Numbered from the stretch's first letter, positions 49,001 to 61,419 are shown. The stretch: 64,000 bases of DNA from Pomacea canaliculata (GCF_003073045.1 NC_037595.1:4018227-4082226), one strand, 5' to 3'. Program-made: numbers and translations. Notes: generated by a model not told the origin, from the letters alone.

Positions 49001-52000
49001 TAGGAGTTAATTTTGACAGATGTTCAAAAGGTTAGATATGGCAAAATAAAAAATAAAAAAAAGGAGAGAAATTTTATTTTACTTTTGCTATAGTATAAGC
49101 ATCCCTATACGAAAAGACTATTATTTTTCTGTCCTTTCATTATCTTTTTCTTATATTCAACATCATCATTTTATGCAGGAGATACAGAGAAAGCATTAAG
49201 TATATTGACAAAAGCCCTGTCCAAAGGGAAAGCTCAGCCTAAGGATCTGCTGATTCAAGCCATCAGAGCTGCTGAATCCGGACAAGTGAGACTTCTTTCT
49301 GAACAGGAGCGAAAACTTGAAGGTATCGTGGGATGTTGTTTCTGTGCTTAGTACTTAAATACCAATCTGAATGGTTTGCATTTTTTTTCATATCAATAGA
49401 TATAGGCAATATAAAACTAACCTGTAAATTTAAACCTCCAAAACCCATTTGGTAAAAGTACGCGATTCACATCTGTGATCAACGAGCACATTGATAAAAG
49501 CGTGTCATGTCACGCTAGTACACCATGCACAACGTTATCAACAGTCAACCCCAAACTGAGAGAAAGAATGAGCGACATTTTGGATTATTCGGACGCCTAA
49601 AGTCTGCATTTATTGTGCTATAGTAGCAGTTTTCAGAACTGGAGGAAACTAAAACTGTACATATTTGAGCCCGATGGTTCCCCAGTCTCAAACACACTGC
49701 AGACACATGGTGATAATAATGGTGACCACGAACGACTTCCCCAAATACTGCTGATTCTCTTTTGCAGATTTCTCTGTTTAGACTAATTAGCTCATTAATT
49801 TGTATTTGCAGTAACTTATCATTTTTTTATTTGCTATTCACAGTTCCATGGGTACTTGCAAAGTCTGGTTTCAAAGACACAACAGAAACTAAAGGATGCA
49901 ATGACCCTGGGTGAGAACATCCTCAGTGTATTCTAGTTCATGCTTGCATTATAGTTCGTGTGAGTTCTACTCTCAGCCTAAAAAAGGTGCATTTAGCTAC
50001 AAAGTGGAAGCTGTTTCTCTTGTTTGGTTGTTAGCAGCAAGTGTCATATGACGCAAGATGGCTTTCTCATCACTTCAGCAGAAGAGACAATAACTTCATG
50101 TATGTGACCTGGCGTGTGTTTGTGAAGCTACATTATTTAGAAGGATTTTTTTTTTTTTACCTCCACTCACAGGTCTAAGAGTAGCTATACTCTGCCTAAC
50201 CTGGACAGTACTGTCAGTCGAAGCCATGGGCATGGCTTAGTTCCCTTCATTGGTATTGATATCACAGAACCTCCTATGACAAGAGAGCCGCCCAGTGCAA
50301 GCAAGCCAGGGCTTCACCATTACAACAGTACTCCAGAAGTCAGAGCTGGTATGGTACCACGTCCTCCATCTTCCCAGTTACGATCCAGGTACACATCATT
50401 GGAGACATTTTTTTATTTTTTGGCCTTTGTAGATATTTTTGTTTTCTTAACTTAGTAACCTGGGTTGCTAAAGTGGCAAAAAGCTTTATTTATAAGTTAT
50501 AAGATTTATAAGCTGATTACAATAATGGTTTTGTTGCTGAACAGAATTAATCAATCAAGGGTAAAATTAGAAATAAAGATGTGTCTCACATTTATTCAAA
50601 ACTGTGTTTTATGCCTTTATCTTTGGTTGTTCATTTTTAGCAAACTGAAAGGAAAGCTGGGAATGCCAATGCGTGTGCGTAACCCTTTACAGCAGCATGC
50701 AGTGAGTCAGCTAAGTGGTGAAACAGAAGATGATACAGAGTTGTCTGGCTCTTTTCGGCCATTGGCACCCCTCTCTTCATCTGCATCAGGTGTGCATTTT
50801 CTTGCCACAAGAACTTGTTTAGCTTCATGTTGATCTCATCTTTCTTTATTTAATTCTTCACAATGCTTGCAAAAGCATTTGCAACTTGATTACCATCAGA
50901 AGTCTTTAACACTTCTCACACTTATCTGTGCAGCAGGTCTGTGCTGCTTATTGAAAAAAAAGATTAAAGACTGTTGAATTTTTCTCCATCCTGTTGCAGA
51001 AACCCTATAGAATTAGACCTAATGCCATGAACAATAATGATTTTGATTATGATCTAATCTTTCATGACATTATGCAGAAACTGCTACTGTCTGTCTCTAA
51101 AGGGATTTTATATTTGTGTTTTAGGGCTTTTCAGATCAATGTCCACCAACTCTGGTTCCAATAGTGACCTGATCCTATCCCAGGAGGATTCAAATGTAAC
51201 TTCTCAGCCAGTATTATCATCAAAAGGTGAAGGAAATGCCACTGAGAGAAAACAGCTCAGTGATACTGCAAGGTGAGCAGTTGTTTTGGCTTATAGGTCT
51301 GAAATTACAAGTTTCGTCAAATTATTGAGCTGAGTTCTGCGTAATATAACATTTCCCAGGAGTGAATGGCTGTTCTCATCTGCTGCTAATACCACTATAC
51401 ACAGAAAGAGGTCAGCTCCCGTTGATATGGTTACATGAAGGATGACATGGACATCCCTAATTAAGATAAAGTCCTACCCGTCCCATTGACTGTGGTCATG
51501 GCAACATAAACATACCTATTTACTTTCCTTTTATCAGGTTTCTTGACCTTTTTTTAAAATTTTAGTAGAGCTTTAAAGTCATATATTAAATCAGCGGTTC
51601 TCAACCTTTTACTTGTGACGCCCCATGTGGAGTGTGACTGTGTTTGAGAACGTGTGTATATGTGTGTGCATGTGTATTACGCATGCGGCGATGGATGTGT
51701 GTGAAGGTGCATGCATGTGCATGTGTACGCGTGTGCATGTGTACGCATGTGATGACCGTGTGTGCATATATGAGTGTGTACATGCGTGAGTGCTAAAGGT
51801 GCGCCTTCAGCTCCCAACCCACACTGTCTGGTCATGGCCTTCTGTCAGGGACCTATAGTCAGAGTACAAGGACTGAGCACGTGCGAGGGCGAAAGGGTGT
51901 GAATGATGGACGTTTCCTGAATGCGTGCCTTTTAGATGTTTAAAAAAAAAAGAGAGAGAGAGGTGTGACTGGAGAGGGAGAGGGAAGTCACCAATGAGAG

Positions 52001-55000
52001 ATTGGGGGAGAGAGGGCAAAAGGCAAGAGGAGGGAGATTGGAGGCTTAATTGCTGAGAGGGGGATTGCGTTTTGAGTTTTGGAAGTCACTGCCGAGACAT
52101 TCTACTTGAATATGGAGAAGAGATTTGGAGGTTGAGCCCCCTCACCACTCGGTTACACAATGTAAGCTAATTTCACTAATACCGGTATAAGAAACTTTTA
52201 AAAAATGACCACCTTTACGCCCCCTTGTAGGCACGCCACCGTTTTGCAAAACTATGCAGCACATGCATATTCTAAAATGTGTGTGATGCTTTTAAAGTAA
52301 AGAGGAAAGAACTAAGTTTTTTCCCCTAAAACTGTTTAGAATTGTATTTATTTCAGTTTACCATCAATCATTACATTAAGCCTTTTTTCCAGAAAGAAGT
52401 ACCCTGCGACTGATCACCCTGTGACAGGAGAGATAAACCCATTGTTATCTGTTATAACGGAAATGGAGACTCCTAACTGTTCTGCAAGCAAGGGAAACAA
52501 ACTATGTGAGGACGTAATGAAGAGCACAGTCAGCCTCCAAGCTGTTCCAGGTCATTCAAATACTTCATCCATTCATCATTTTAAATGTGTTCTCCAACCA
52601 GAAGTTTCTGGCATGCAAGAAAATGGTGTAAAGCAGCAGATAGAGCAAATGGACACTGGAAGAAGACTTGAGGAAATAGACCAACGAGCATCATCTGTTG
52701 TGGTTCACTCAAAGGCTGCTGCCAGCTCAGAGGTCCAGGCATCTGCTGCAAGCTGGCATGGGTAGGTCAGAGATTGCAAAGCTTCAAACACATATAGGAG
52801 AAAGCTTACTTTTTTTAACAGTTTAATTAAAGGGACAAAGTGACATTGTAAAATAAACAAAGATTTACTATTGCTGTTTGCAGTGCCAATCCTGTTATGT
52901 CTACACCATCATGTAAAAGCCAGAGGTCACAGGATTTTCCAGCTACTGTCTTCCAAACACCAAAACCAGTAATTAAATTAGCTCAGCTAAAACATTTTTT
53001 AAATATATCCACAGATTAACATATTTATCTCAAGGTTATTCTTAAAGCTTGTTCTTGACCAGGTAAATTCAAATATTTAAAGTTTGGTAGATCTGTATGT
53101 GAAGATTACAGGGAACCTTTAATTTTGGGGGTGATCATTTAGGACAGTGGAATTTTGGTCAGACTTATTTTGCCAATGCGTTGCCAATATAATGAGACTT
53201 ACTGGCATTTCTAAAGTTTGATGTTTAAATAACTTTGCCCATTTGTTACTAGATGCTGCAAAGTTACACCCATAGGTCTTTTTGCAGGATTTCATTCAAA
53301 ATGTGGTAGTGAATGGCGAGCATTACTGCATACTGAAGAAAGTTGGCCGTGGAGGTTCAGCTCAGGCAAGTTATTCTACATCTGTCACATGCACTCATTT
53401 ACACATAGACACCTTGACATTTGCACATTCTTTTCACAACACATCTCTGTTTCTCCCTTTCCTCTCTATCTCCTTCATTCTTTCTTCTGACTCTGTTCGC
53501 TCTTTTTCTAACCTTTTTCTTTCAGCCTTTTTTTCTCCAATCTTTCTTCTCTCTCAGCTTGTTCTTTCTCTCTTCTTTCTTCTCCTTCACTTCTTTCTGC
53601 CTCAAGCCTTTCTTCCTGTTCTTTCTTCTCCACCCTTTCTTGCTCAGTCTCCTCATATTTCTCTATGCGCTGGACAATTTTGGTGAGCACGTCACCTGTC
53701 AAGCGGATACTCTCCCCTTGGGCCATAGAACTGGAGACGGAAAATAATTTACTCAAAAAGCAAATTATCTCCTTGGCACTAAGAAACCCAAAAAAGCAAT
53801 TAACAATCTTTCTCACCTCACAGCCAAGCTCATGCGATGCAAACCCCATCTCCGATAACAGCAGAGGTCACATCACATCGGCACAGATCGCCATGTGATC
53901 ACTTTGGTGTCATCAAATATGTCGCAAATATTTGCATACATGTAGATGCATGGACATTTGTGCATTCTGCTTCTTTTGCAGGCCTGTGTACATTTAATGA
54001 TATTAACTAAATTTATACTACAGTAACGAATAAAAATATGCAATAAATGTTAAAAACAATTTCCCAGTAAACATACATCAATCAGTCCTTAGTACTATCT
54101 AAGAACTCTGATTGTAAACACAATTCTGAAAGAAAGTTCCCTTTTCTCAGGTTAATTATCAAACATAAGAAAAATAGAATTTAAAGTCCAGCACTAGGTC
54201 ATGTTTACACTGATGTCTAATCGGACAATTCTCTTAATTTCACTCACTAGTTGTCCCACTCTACCAGCGATATTCTAAGAAATATTCACTGGGGGACTAA
54301 TGTTCCAGAGTCCAAATATATATATATCTTCCACACACGCACACATATATATATATATATCTTAAAGACTTCAACCATAGACCTTCACTCCGGGATGAGC
54401 GACTACACTCTCTTTCTTTTACACACTGTCTCTAGGAGACAGACTTTACATACACCGGTGCTGTTTCTTAGGGACGGGCGACCACACTTTCTTCTTTATA
54501 TACACCACCTCTAGGGGAACAGACATTATACAGACTGATGCTGCCTCTTGGGGTCAGATGTTGTACTCAAAATGGCACATGGCACTGTCTCTGGGGACAC
54601 GCGACCCAACCTTCCAGCACAAACGCTGTCTGTTTAACCTTATGTCACCCTTCCTAGACAACATCTATTAAATCTATCTGTAGACATTTCCAAGAGCATT
54701 CATACATTCATTCGTGGATGTATGTATATATGCATGTGAATCCATGCATATGTGTGTGCTTGTGAATGAGTGGAAATCAGTTGCATAGCTTGATTTTTCT
54801 TTTCTTTTTTTTTTTTTTTTTTTTTTAACTAGGTTTTTATGGTTTTTGACTCCCAAAAAAATGTTCGTGCGCTGAAAGTGGTGGATTTAGAAGGTGCTGG
54901 AGAGGAAGTCATTGATGGCTACCGCAATGAGATCAGTTTGCTTCAGCGTCTGCAGTACTGTGATAGCGTGATCAAGATGTACAACTTGTAAGGTTTTTTA

Positions 55001-58000
55001 TGTGTTTTGTAGCAGAATGTGAGTTTCTATGTCCTCCCTATTAGGTAGGTGTACAGCAAACATGATCTAATCTATAAATTGCTATAAAAGTGTCTGTGTC
55101 TATGAGAGATGTCAGTGAACTATTGATAGGCCATCGTTTGGTCAAAATGTATTTAAACAAAATAATTTTACCTTATAGGATCAGGAAAACTGAAAAATTC
55201 TGGACAAATAGTAACTTGAGTGGGCATGATATCATCTTCCATTGCACCGATCTAACAGCCAGCAATTAGTAGCTGGTTTAGCAAACTTTTAACCACTTTA
55301 CTGTGTATTGCACATTTGCTGCTTTTTCAGTGAGTATAATGAGCAGCTGAACCGACTGTATGTTGTCCTGGAGTTTGGAGAGACAGATTTGGCAGGTTTT
55401 TTTGCCACACGAGCCAAGCAGCATTGTGGAATGGACCCAACCACAATCAAGTTTTATTGGAAAGAGATGCTTCGTGCAGTCCATGCACTACACCAAGAAG
55501 GTTAGTCTCATCAATGTAATGAACGAGTTAGAAATGCTGGTGCAAAAAATCAGAATGTCAAGGTCAGTTTTATAATGATATCTGTTGTTGTCGTTCCCCT
55601 AGGTTAAACATGGAGGCAAACTCTCAGTATGAATCTGGTAGTCATCTGCAGAGAATCCATAAGTCTGTGCGGTTTGATGTTGAGGGGAAATCAGCAAAGG
55701 TCATATTTCCTGGAGGAGCCTATGCTCCTGAAGAATGTGTTCTGTAGTTTGCTCTGCATCTCCACAGGAATACATTGGGGATTGCCCAGGTGTGGCTGCC
55801 AGTATTGCTTGTGCTTTAGTCTGTTGTACCCTGTCCTGAGGTGGAGAATTATCACCTAATCTAATCTGGACAGATTGAGTCAACAAAATCTCCTTTTGAT
55901 ATCTGACATCTTTTCCTAGGTATTATCCATTCAGACCTGAAGCCAGCCAATTTCATGCTAGTGGCTGGAAACTTAAAGCTGATTGACTTTGGCATAGCCA
56001 ATGCTCTACAGCAAGACAAGACAAGTGTGCTGAAAGACACAAGGGTGGGAACACCCAGCTACATGAGCCCAGAAGCCATCATGGCAGCCTGTGATGATGG
56101 GGCAGATGACTCTTTCAGTGATAAGGAGAATGTTGACAAGAATGCTAGACCAAAGTACAAGGTTAGTTTCTAGACACTTTTAATATACAGTTCACCTTGA
56201 GAGTCAAAAACATTGTTGGAATATTCAACTTTGTAATCAACTAATAGACTACTATATTTATAAATCTGAGATTTATACATTCACATTCACCTCATTGTTT
56301 TGTTAATATGGTGTCTTCTTTGTCAGTCTATGTATTCTGCCTCTCTTGTTTTTATATTCAGTAGTAAAGTCCACCAAATTTCACTTTTTTCCCCCAGCAA
56401 GTGGGAGAACTGTTGTTTGTTTTGTTTTGTGTTTTTTGTCAGATCGGAAAGCGCAGTGATGTGTGGTCCCTTGGGTGCATCCTATACAATATGGTGTATG
56501 GTCGCACTCCATTCCAGCACATTAAGAACAATCTTGGGAAGCTCCAAGCGATCACCAACCCCAAATATGTCATCAAATTTCCTCCAGTTCCTGATCCTCA
56601 CCTCCTGGATGTATTACAGGTCAGTAAACAGCATGTCTGCATTGCGCTGGCCCCACAGCACATTCTCTGTCCTTCCAAGGGCCGTAGTTGTGACGTGAGG
56701 ATATTTGTCCAGGAGCAAAATAGGAAACTCAAATGCAGTCATCTGTAGTTACAGAACCTCAGTTATTGCTTTATATTACTTTCCCTCTGGGCATCTTTGC
56801 TACTGCTTCGAAGAGTTTCCTTCATGATGAGTCCACCAAGAGTAAAAATTTTGCATGTTTCTGGAGGTGCAGGGGTAGATGTATTTGCTGTTGTTTGTTT
56901 CCTCGTTTACTTTATCAGATGATATGGCCATAGGAAATTCATAGCTACCTTTACCTATGTATAATTTTCTTCCCTGGTTGCAAGCTCCCTACTAGCATTT
57001 GCTGCACATTATACAAATTATATCCCACGACACTTGCTATATGAGCACAAGACCAGTACTCCCACCAATCTTTTCACATGATTGTCTACCGTGAAAGTGT
57101 CTGCCCTATAGCTTACCACCACATGCTCCAGACAGTTTGGGTGCTGGAAATATCTAGGGTTGTACAACTCAGTTGCATCTTCCTTGTTGGACTCAGGAGG
57201 AAGAAATCATAAATCTTTAAAACGTGGCCACAAAACAACAGCTGGAAAATGTAGTCAGGAGAAGGAGTTATCTTTGGACAGAATGAGGTGAGAGAAAGTG
57301 TGCAAAAGTCTGTTGAGGGGGTCTGGCCCCATTTTCTAGGAGGAGAGGACACAGTCAGCCCAGCCGCTTTAGTAGCTCTCCCCTTTTAGCTAAGGTTTTA
57401 AAAGCATCTCATCAGGGTTTTCCTCAAATATTTTTGTACTGGACAATTTCTTCTCCAGTGCAGAACCCAAAAGGCCTCCGAAACCCTTTGAGTATGTTCA
57501 TTGACTGATCCATTAAAGCTTTAGTGCACAGATTGCTGAACTCTTCTGGGGAAGATGGTGGTGGTTTTGTGTGTGTGTGTGTGTGTGAGGGGTTTGTCAT
57601 TCACTATCCCGATTTTTCTGGAGATAAACGTTAAATCAGAAGTGGCATCCCAGGGAGGTTACAGCTGGGTTTATCTCAAGAAGGGAAATCTATACCCAGA
57701 AAAATTCTGTTATCTTTGTTTTTCCAAAATACCTGAGTTTATTTGGGTCAGGTTTCTGTGTCTCCTTTTCATTCCTTCTCCATTGCACTGCTTCAACTTT
57801 CAGTGTTATGGCCATGGAGCTAGCTTCTGCAAGTCCCCAGCCCACTGCTTTTGCTACAGTGGGACTGGCCATGCTGCAGCTGATTGTTCTAACTGCAAAC
57901 TATGACAGATTGCACACAGCCTCGTTAAAAGACAGCATAAGTGGAAAGAAACAGACACTATCCTAGACATACATGTGGAATCTGATGGCTCTGATGCTGA

Positions 58001-59369
58001 TGCTCGCCAGCGTATAGTGAGTGGTCTGCTTCCTACTCAGTAATAGTAGCAAAATGCCATCCACTTCTACATCTGTTTAGACAGAGATGACATGGTTGTC
58101 CTCTGAGACCCCACTAACTACTATCATGCTTCCTCCTCCTCCTTTAGGTTGTGGTGGCCTCAGCATTTCCCAGTCCACACAAGCAACTCAAGCCACGCTT
58201 AATCACTTTCCACCCACAGTATACAATCAGGAAATCACTCTCCACTACAAAGAGACATACATCCAGAATTATCTCCGGCAAACGCTCATTTGGGGTTCTT
58301 CTGCAGAATCTACTTCTTTTGCAACTGTCTCTACCTCTGCTACCTGTACTGCTTACTATATTTTTCTGTAATAAAGGATACATTGAATACTTGTGCAGAA
58401 GTGTCTTATCCGTGATGTAAAATCGCGCCTCACTACTGAAGAGCTTTTGGTGCACCCGTACCTGACCAGTGATAAAGACAGTACTACTAAAGTTCCAACA
58501 GATAAAGACAATGAACACACTCCTTCCAATATTTCTCACACTCCAGGTAATAATATATTGCATTAAATTCTTTATTTCTATCTGGCTTTTAGTTTGACAT
58601 TTTAGGCTAAGCCTCACTGTGTGGTGCTGTCAAGTAAAAGTAGTTATTACAAAGTCTTGAGAGTTTGGGTTTTTGGGTTTTGTTTCTTGTTTGCATTTAA
58701 GCAAGTTTACTCACACCACAAAAAAATTGAACTCTCAAGCCACTGAGTTTTACATTTCAAGAAGAGTGTTTCATGATCTTCCATTATGGGTGAACAGATC
58801 ACTTTGGGTTTTAAACTTCAATTAGGGCACTGTGAAGGTCCTTTTAACATGCATCAAACTGGTACCAGTAAACATTTACCTGTGAACTATAAACCGCATA
58901 AGAGTGCTTTGTTTCCCATTTTTAACAGAACCTTTAAGACTGAAAGAGCAACTAAAGACACATGTAGCACATGGCTGTTCTCCTGCGACCAAAGCTGTCA
59001 TCATGGTGAGATATATAAAACCACATTATCACTTTGGAGTTTCTGGGGACGTGGCTTAGCATTTCTGTGATTTTTTTTTTTTTTCATTGTGCATGCATGT
59101 TTGCCTGTAGGTGGGCATGCACTGGGAAGGACTGAGATGGAAGGAGGTATAAAGGGGAATTGTAATGATTAGAATTTGGTTGGCTCTCATTCTTTCTCAC
59201 TTAATTTCTCTGTTTATGATGACATGGGTTTATGAGTGCTCTCTTTGCTGTTGCTAATTAGTTTTGTGATCTAATGTCTCAAAAGGATAACACTCTTTCC
59301 TGATATAGAACATGATGTGTTTTCTGTTTTCAGAACCTTCTACAGAAACTGGACAAAACTGGGTCTTAA
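46027..59369 (+). CDS. TTK: Dual-specificity protein kinase TTK/MPS1, 19 coding exons plus a 5' non-coding exon
   Basis: A non-coding first exon ends at 44615 (donor AAG|GTAAGT) with a tiny uORF at 44568-44582. Coding exons: 46027-46561 (exon begins 46001), 47590-47735, 48111-48187, 48682-48792, 49179-49322, 49844-49910, 50173-50388, 50641-50789, 51125-51272, 52393-52761, 52884-52968, 53288-53365, 54833-54987, 55331-55500, 55920-56161, 56443-56619, 58399-58546, 58929-59005, 59334-59369. The product is about 1042 aa if one apparently surplus base near 48183-48186 is discounted. TTK is the spindle-assembly-checkpoint kinase that phosphorylates KNL1 at kinetochores. The family match is clear: a TPR-like region with [13 protein letters not shown], then [19 protein letters not shown] and [15 protein letters not shown] motifs (here [12 protein letters not shown]). 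The central 300 or so residues are Ser/Pro-rich. It is longer than human TTK (857 aa), mainly in the N-terminal extension and linker. Confidence 0.95.
46764..46960 (-). mobile_element. tRNA-derived SINE with a C12 tail, nearly full length
   Basis: It is flanked by perfect 10-bp target-site duplications ACTTAAGCAG at 46754-46763 and 46961-46970. On the - strand it starts GCGGTCCGGTGGCGCAACGG (A box TGGCGCAACGGTTAGCG), has a degenerate B box (GAGTTCATTTCTC), a body with TAATATAGCCTTAGC and GACACGGCGTAAAACACC, and ends CAATTC followed by 12 C in all before the duplication. It is the same family as 1005-1167. It lies in TTK intron 2, antisense. Confidence 0.88.
47590..49322 (+). other. TTK: TTK N-terminal TPR-like region
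   Basis: Exons 3-6 encode helical repeats ([75 protein letters not shown]) aligning with the TPR block of human TTK, ending in [10 protein letters not shown] versus LLSEEEKKNL. This region targets MPS1 to kinetochores in vertebrates. The reading frame breaks by one base between exons 4 and 5 (see findings). Confidence 0.87.
48285..48322 (+). repeat. LINE 3' tail fragment with ATT repeats
   Basis: GATAAAGGTGCTATATAAAT followed by ATCATTATT repeats, matching the 3' end of the LINE copy at 26405-27178. It lies in TTK intron 4. Confidence 0.6.
51592..52240. mobile_element. Longer copy of the hAT-like element at 11798, interrupted or full-length relative
   Basis: It begins CAGCGGTTCTCAACCTTTTA, the inverted right end of the 11798 element. 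From about 52156 it reads GTAAGCTAATTTCACTAATA then a CCGGTATAAGAAACTTTT block and CACCTTTACGCCCCCTTGTA, the inverted left half of that element. Between these lie about 520 bases with a GT-rich microsatellite (51645-51785) and purine-rich sequence absent from the short copy. The right terminal repeat is lost. It lies in TTK intron 10. Confidence 0.72.
53420..53850 (-). mobile_element. Degenerate retroelement gag-like coiled-coil open frame
   Basis: On the - strand an open frame reads [20 protein letters not shown] then a long Glu/Arg/Lys coiled coil ([20 protein letters not shown]), and continues after a stop in a shifted frame. The pattern resembles N-termini of gag-like proteins of LTR retrotransposons in molluscs, but there is no protease or polymerase nearby, so the assignment is weak. 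It lies entirely inside the GC-AG intron of TTK. Confidence 0.4.
54391..54560. repeat. Imperfect 80-bp tandem repeat, about 2.2 units
   Basis: The segments GCGACTACACTCTCTTTC ... CTCTAGGAGACAGAC ... CGGTGCTG and GCGACCACACTTTCTTC ... CTCTAGGGGAACAGAC ... TGATGCTG repeat with a period of about 79-80 bp, and a third degenerate unit (CCTCTTGGGGTCAG) begins. It follows AT and CA microsatellites at 54316-54360. Confidence 0.65.
57568..57588. repeat. GT microsatellite
   Basis: An uninterrupted run of about ten GT units in TTK intron 17. Confidence 0.9.
57570..58030 (+). mobile_element. Jockey-like LINE ORF1 relic with zinc knuckle
   Basis: Broken frames encode [20 protein letters not shown] and [20 protein letters not shown], matching the C-x2-C-x4-H-x4-C knuckles of jockey-type ORF1 proteins (the first knuckle has Phe for its second Cys). 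Upstream sense fragments lie near 57630-57720. A frame-shifted tail ([24 protein letters not shown]) follows. It is inactive and lies in TTK intron 17. Confidence 0.7.
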
Positions 59370-59924
59370 CTCGTAAGCAAACTTCACGTAACAAGTTTTA
59401 CAATCAAGAATACTGATCTCGAGCTCTCACAGCCACATAGCTTTCGCATATTTTTTCAGAAATTTTAGAAATCTGTGCATGGGCATACAGATAGTAGAGT
59501 AGATTAAATCTTATGTGTGCATTTGAACATTCATCTGCAATTCATAGTTCCATGTACATTTTGTAGATATATATATATTATGCACTTTTCATAATTGTTT
59601 TTGATCTTGTTAAGAATTACGTAATGATTTTATGTCTAGCATTCTTTGTCTTTTATTGTAATTAAATTTGTTTTTCCCCAGATGTTTATAAAATGTTCAT
59701 TTGTAGCATAAAGTTTAATACATGTAGTGCAATCTACTTGGCTTGAAGATTGTTATTTGCTGTCTATTAATTACACTGTTTCATATGTATTCAAGGTAGA
59801 CCTGAATATCAGAAAACTGTCAGGAATATTTAGTCTTTGGATCAAATATACAAGCAGCAGGATGTTGGATCAAAGTTTTCAAACCAAGACATCTTCAGAT
59901 TGAATCAGTTGGTTTAATGCATTT

Positions 59925-59930
59925 AATAAA
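59925..59930 (+). terminator. TTK: Candidate TTK polyadenylation signal AATAAA
   Basis: A canonical hexamer 556 bp after the TTK stop codon (TAA at 59367-59369), followed by T-rich sequence. No earlier AATAAA was seen in the 3' UTR; other hexamers further on cannot be excluded. Confidence 0.5.
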
Positions 59931-60599
59931 CTTAACATTTTCACTAAACAGCACAAACTTTTTTATTCTTTGCTAATATGTTCTCACTTGTTCTTCTTCC
60001 CTTCTCCTGCAGATTGTATGTTCCATAGTTGTATGTCATGGCTCATTTATAGGGCTTTATTTTATTCTTTTATTATCTCCTAAAATTGAAGATATTGATC
60101 AACGAGCTAATATGATGCTCACTAGGGCTTAAAATGCATTAAATAATTTGTGTTGTTTTTATGGTCCTTTGTTTTTATGAAGATAAATGGTTTTTTTCTT
60201 CCTTATAGCGAACAAAGTACAAGAGTGAACAAAAAATTTTATTAACATTTGGCATGTTTTCTCTGGGTTCATGTTTATGATCTTTTACATCCTCTCAGAG
60301 GAACTATGCAAAAAAAGAATGCAGCATTATCAAATGAACAAGTTGGCCACTCTTTTACCCAAAAGCTCAGCTTGCTTGTTCTTCATGAACAAGTGGCAGT
60401 ATTAATGAAACCAGTGTTGTTTTGTTTTTTGTTTTTTTAATATAGATCAAATAATGGATTTGTTCATCTTTTAAATTTGATTGCAATTACCTTGAAATTG
60501 CCTTATCTTGTATTTGGTATGAAAAGCAGCTCAGCCTCATGACCAATAGTCAGCGTGTAAAGTATACATGTATATACATGTTGCATAGATTATGCTTGT

Positions 60600-60652
60600 G
60601 TAATAATATTAATAATAAAAGTAAATTTATATAGCACTTTATACCACCATCA
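60600..60652 (-). repeat. LINE 3' tail fragment with ATT repeats
   Basis: On the - strand AAAGTGCTATATAAATTTAC is followed by TTATTATTAATATTATT, the same tail type as at 27121-27178 and 48285-48322. Confidence 0.5.
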
Positions 60653-61419
60653 AAGGTAGAGGAAGCAAATTTGCATTTTATTTTGCACAGAGTAAAGTGT
60701 TTCTTTTGCGTTCAATGCAGTTCTGCATAAAGTTCATAAATGCTTTTTTTTTATTTTAAAAATGACAGTGTGTTGGGATGGTGTAGTCTTTCAAATTCCT
60801 TTGACTTAAGAAAATAATGTGAACAGTGCCTTTTTTTTTTTGTTTTGTCATCTTTGGTTTACTTTACCAGCTTATTTCTGATGCATTCTCAATTTATCCA
60901 TTGATTGCACCTAACTGCTTAATGTATATGATTAAGACTTAAGGGTGCCTGTTCTCTGTAAAACTTTTTGTAGGTATTTGGAAAGATTATGGGTGGGAAT
61001 ATTTGGAAAAAGCTTCCTATTTTCATTCAGTTCTTAACAAAATAATTGGCTTGCAGGAAATAAGTATTGTCAATCTGCATTATGAGAGATAATGGAAATG
61101 ACTAAAGACAGTAAGCAGAACAAATATCTTCCAAACACCAGGAACTAGAATTAAAATTGGTGATGCAGTTATTGCTACCTTTTATACAGTTGTTGTAGTC
61201 TTTCATAGGCAAAATCATTTTAAGCAAATATATGTAAATGTCTAAAAGAGATTGAACCATGTTAAATGCATATGAAAATAAAAACTAATGTATTACTTTC
61301 CATCTTTTGTTATATATTATAATCTACAAGTCACTATATCAAAAACAGAAACTTCACTCTTCATCTCTTTAAACTACTGCTATTAAGACAGCTGGTGTCA
61401 TCTCTCACTTTGTGCTTTT

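Larger units (their letters stand above)
53288..58546 (+). other. TTK: TTK kinase domain exons
   Basis: Exon order gives [17 protein letters not shown] (glycine loop), ALKVVDL (ATP lysine), GYRNEISLL (helix C Glu), [13 protein letters not shown] (hinge), [14 protein letters not shown] (catalytic loop), [22 protein letters not shown] (activation loop), [16 protein letters not shown], and [20 protein letters not shown]. All catalytic residues are intact. The exon carrying the glycine loop ends in a GC donor (CAG|GCAAGT at 53366). Confidence 0.94.

Noticed and set aside
53508..53849. Real antisense coiled-coil gene inside TTK
   Set aside because: It is broken by stop and frameshift, without exon structure; more like a retroelement relic.
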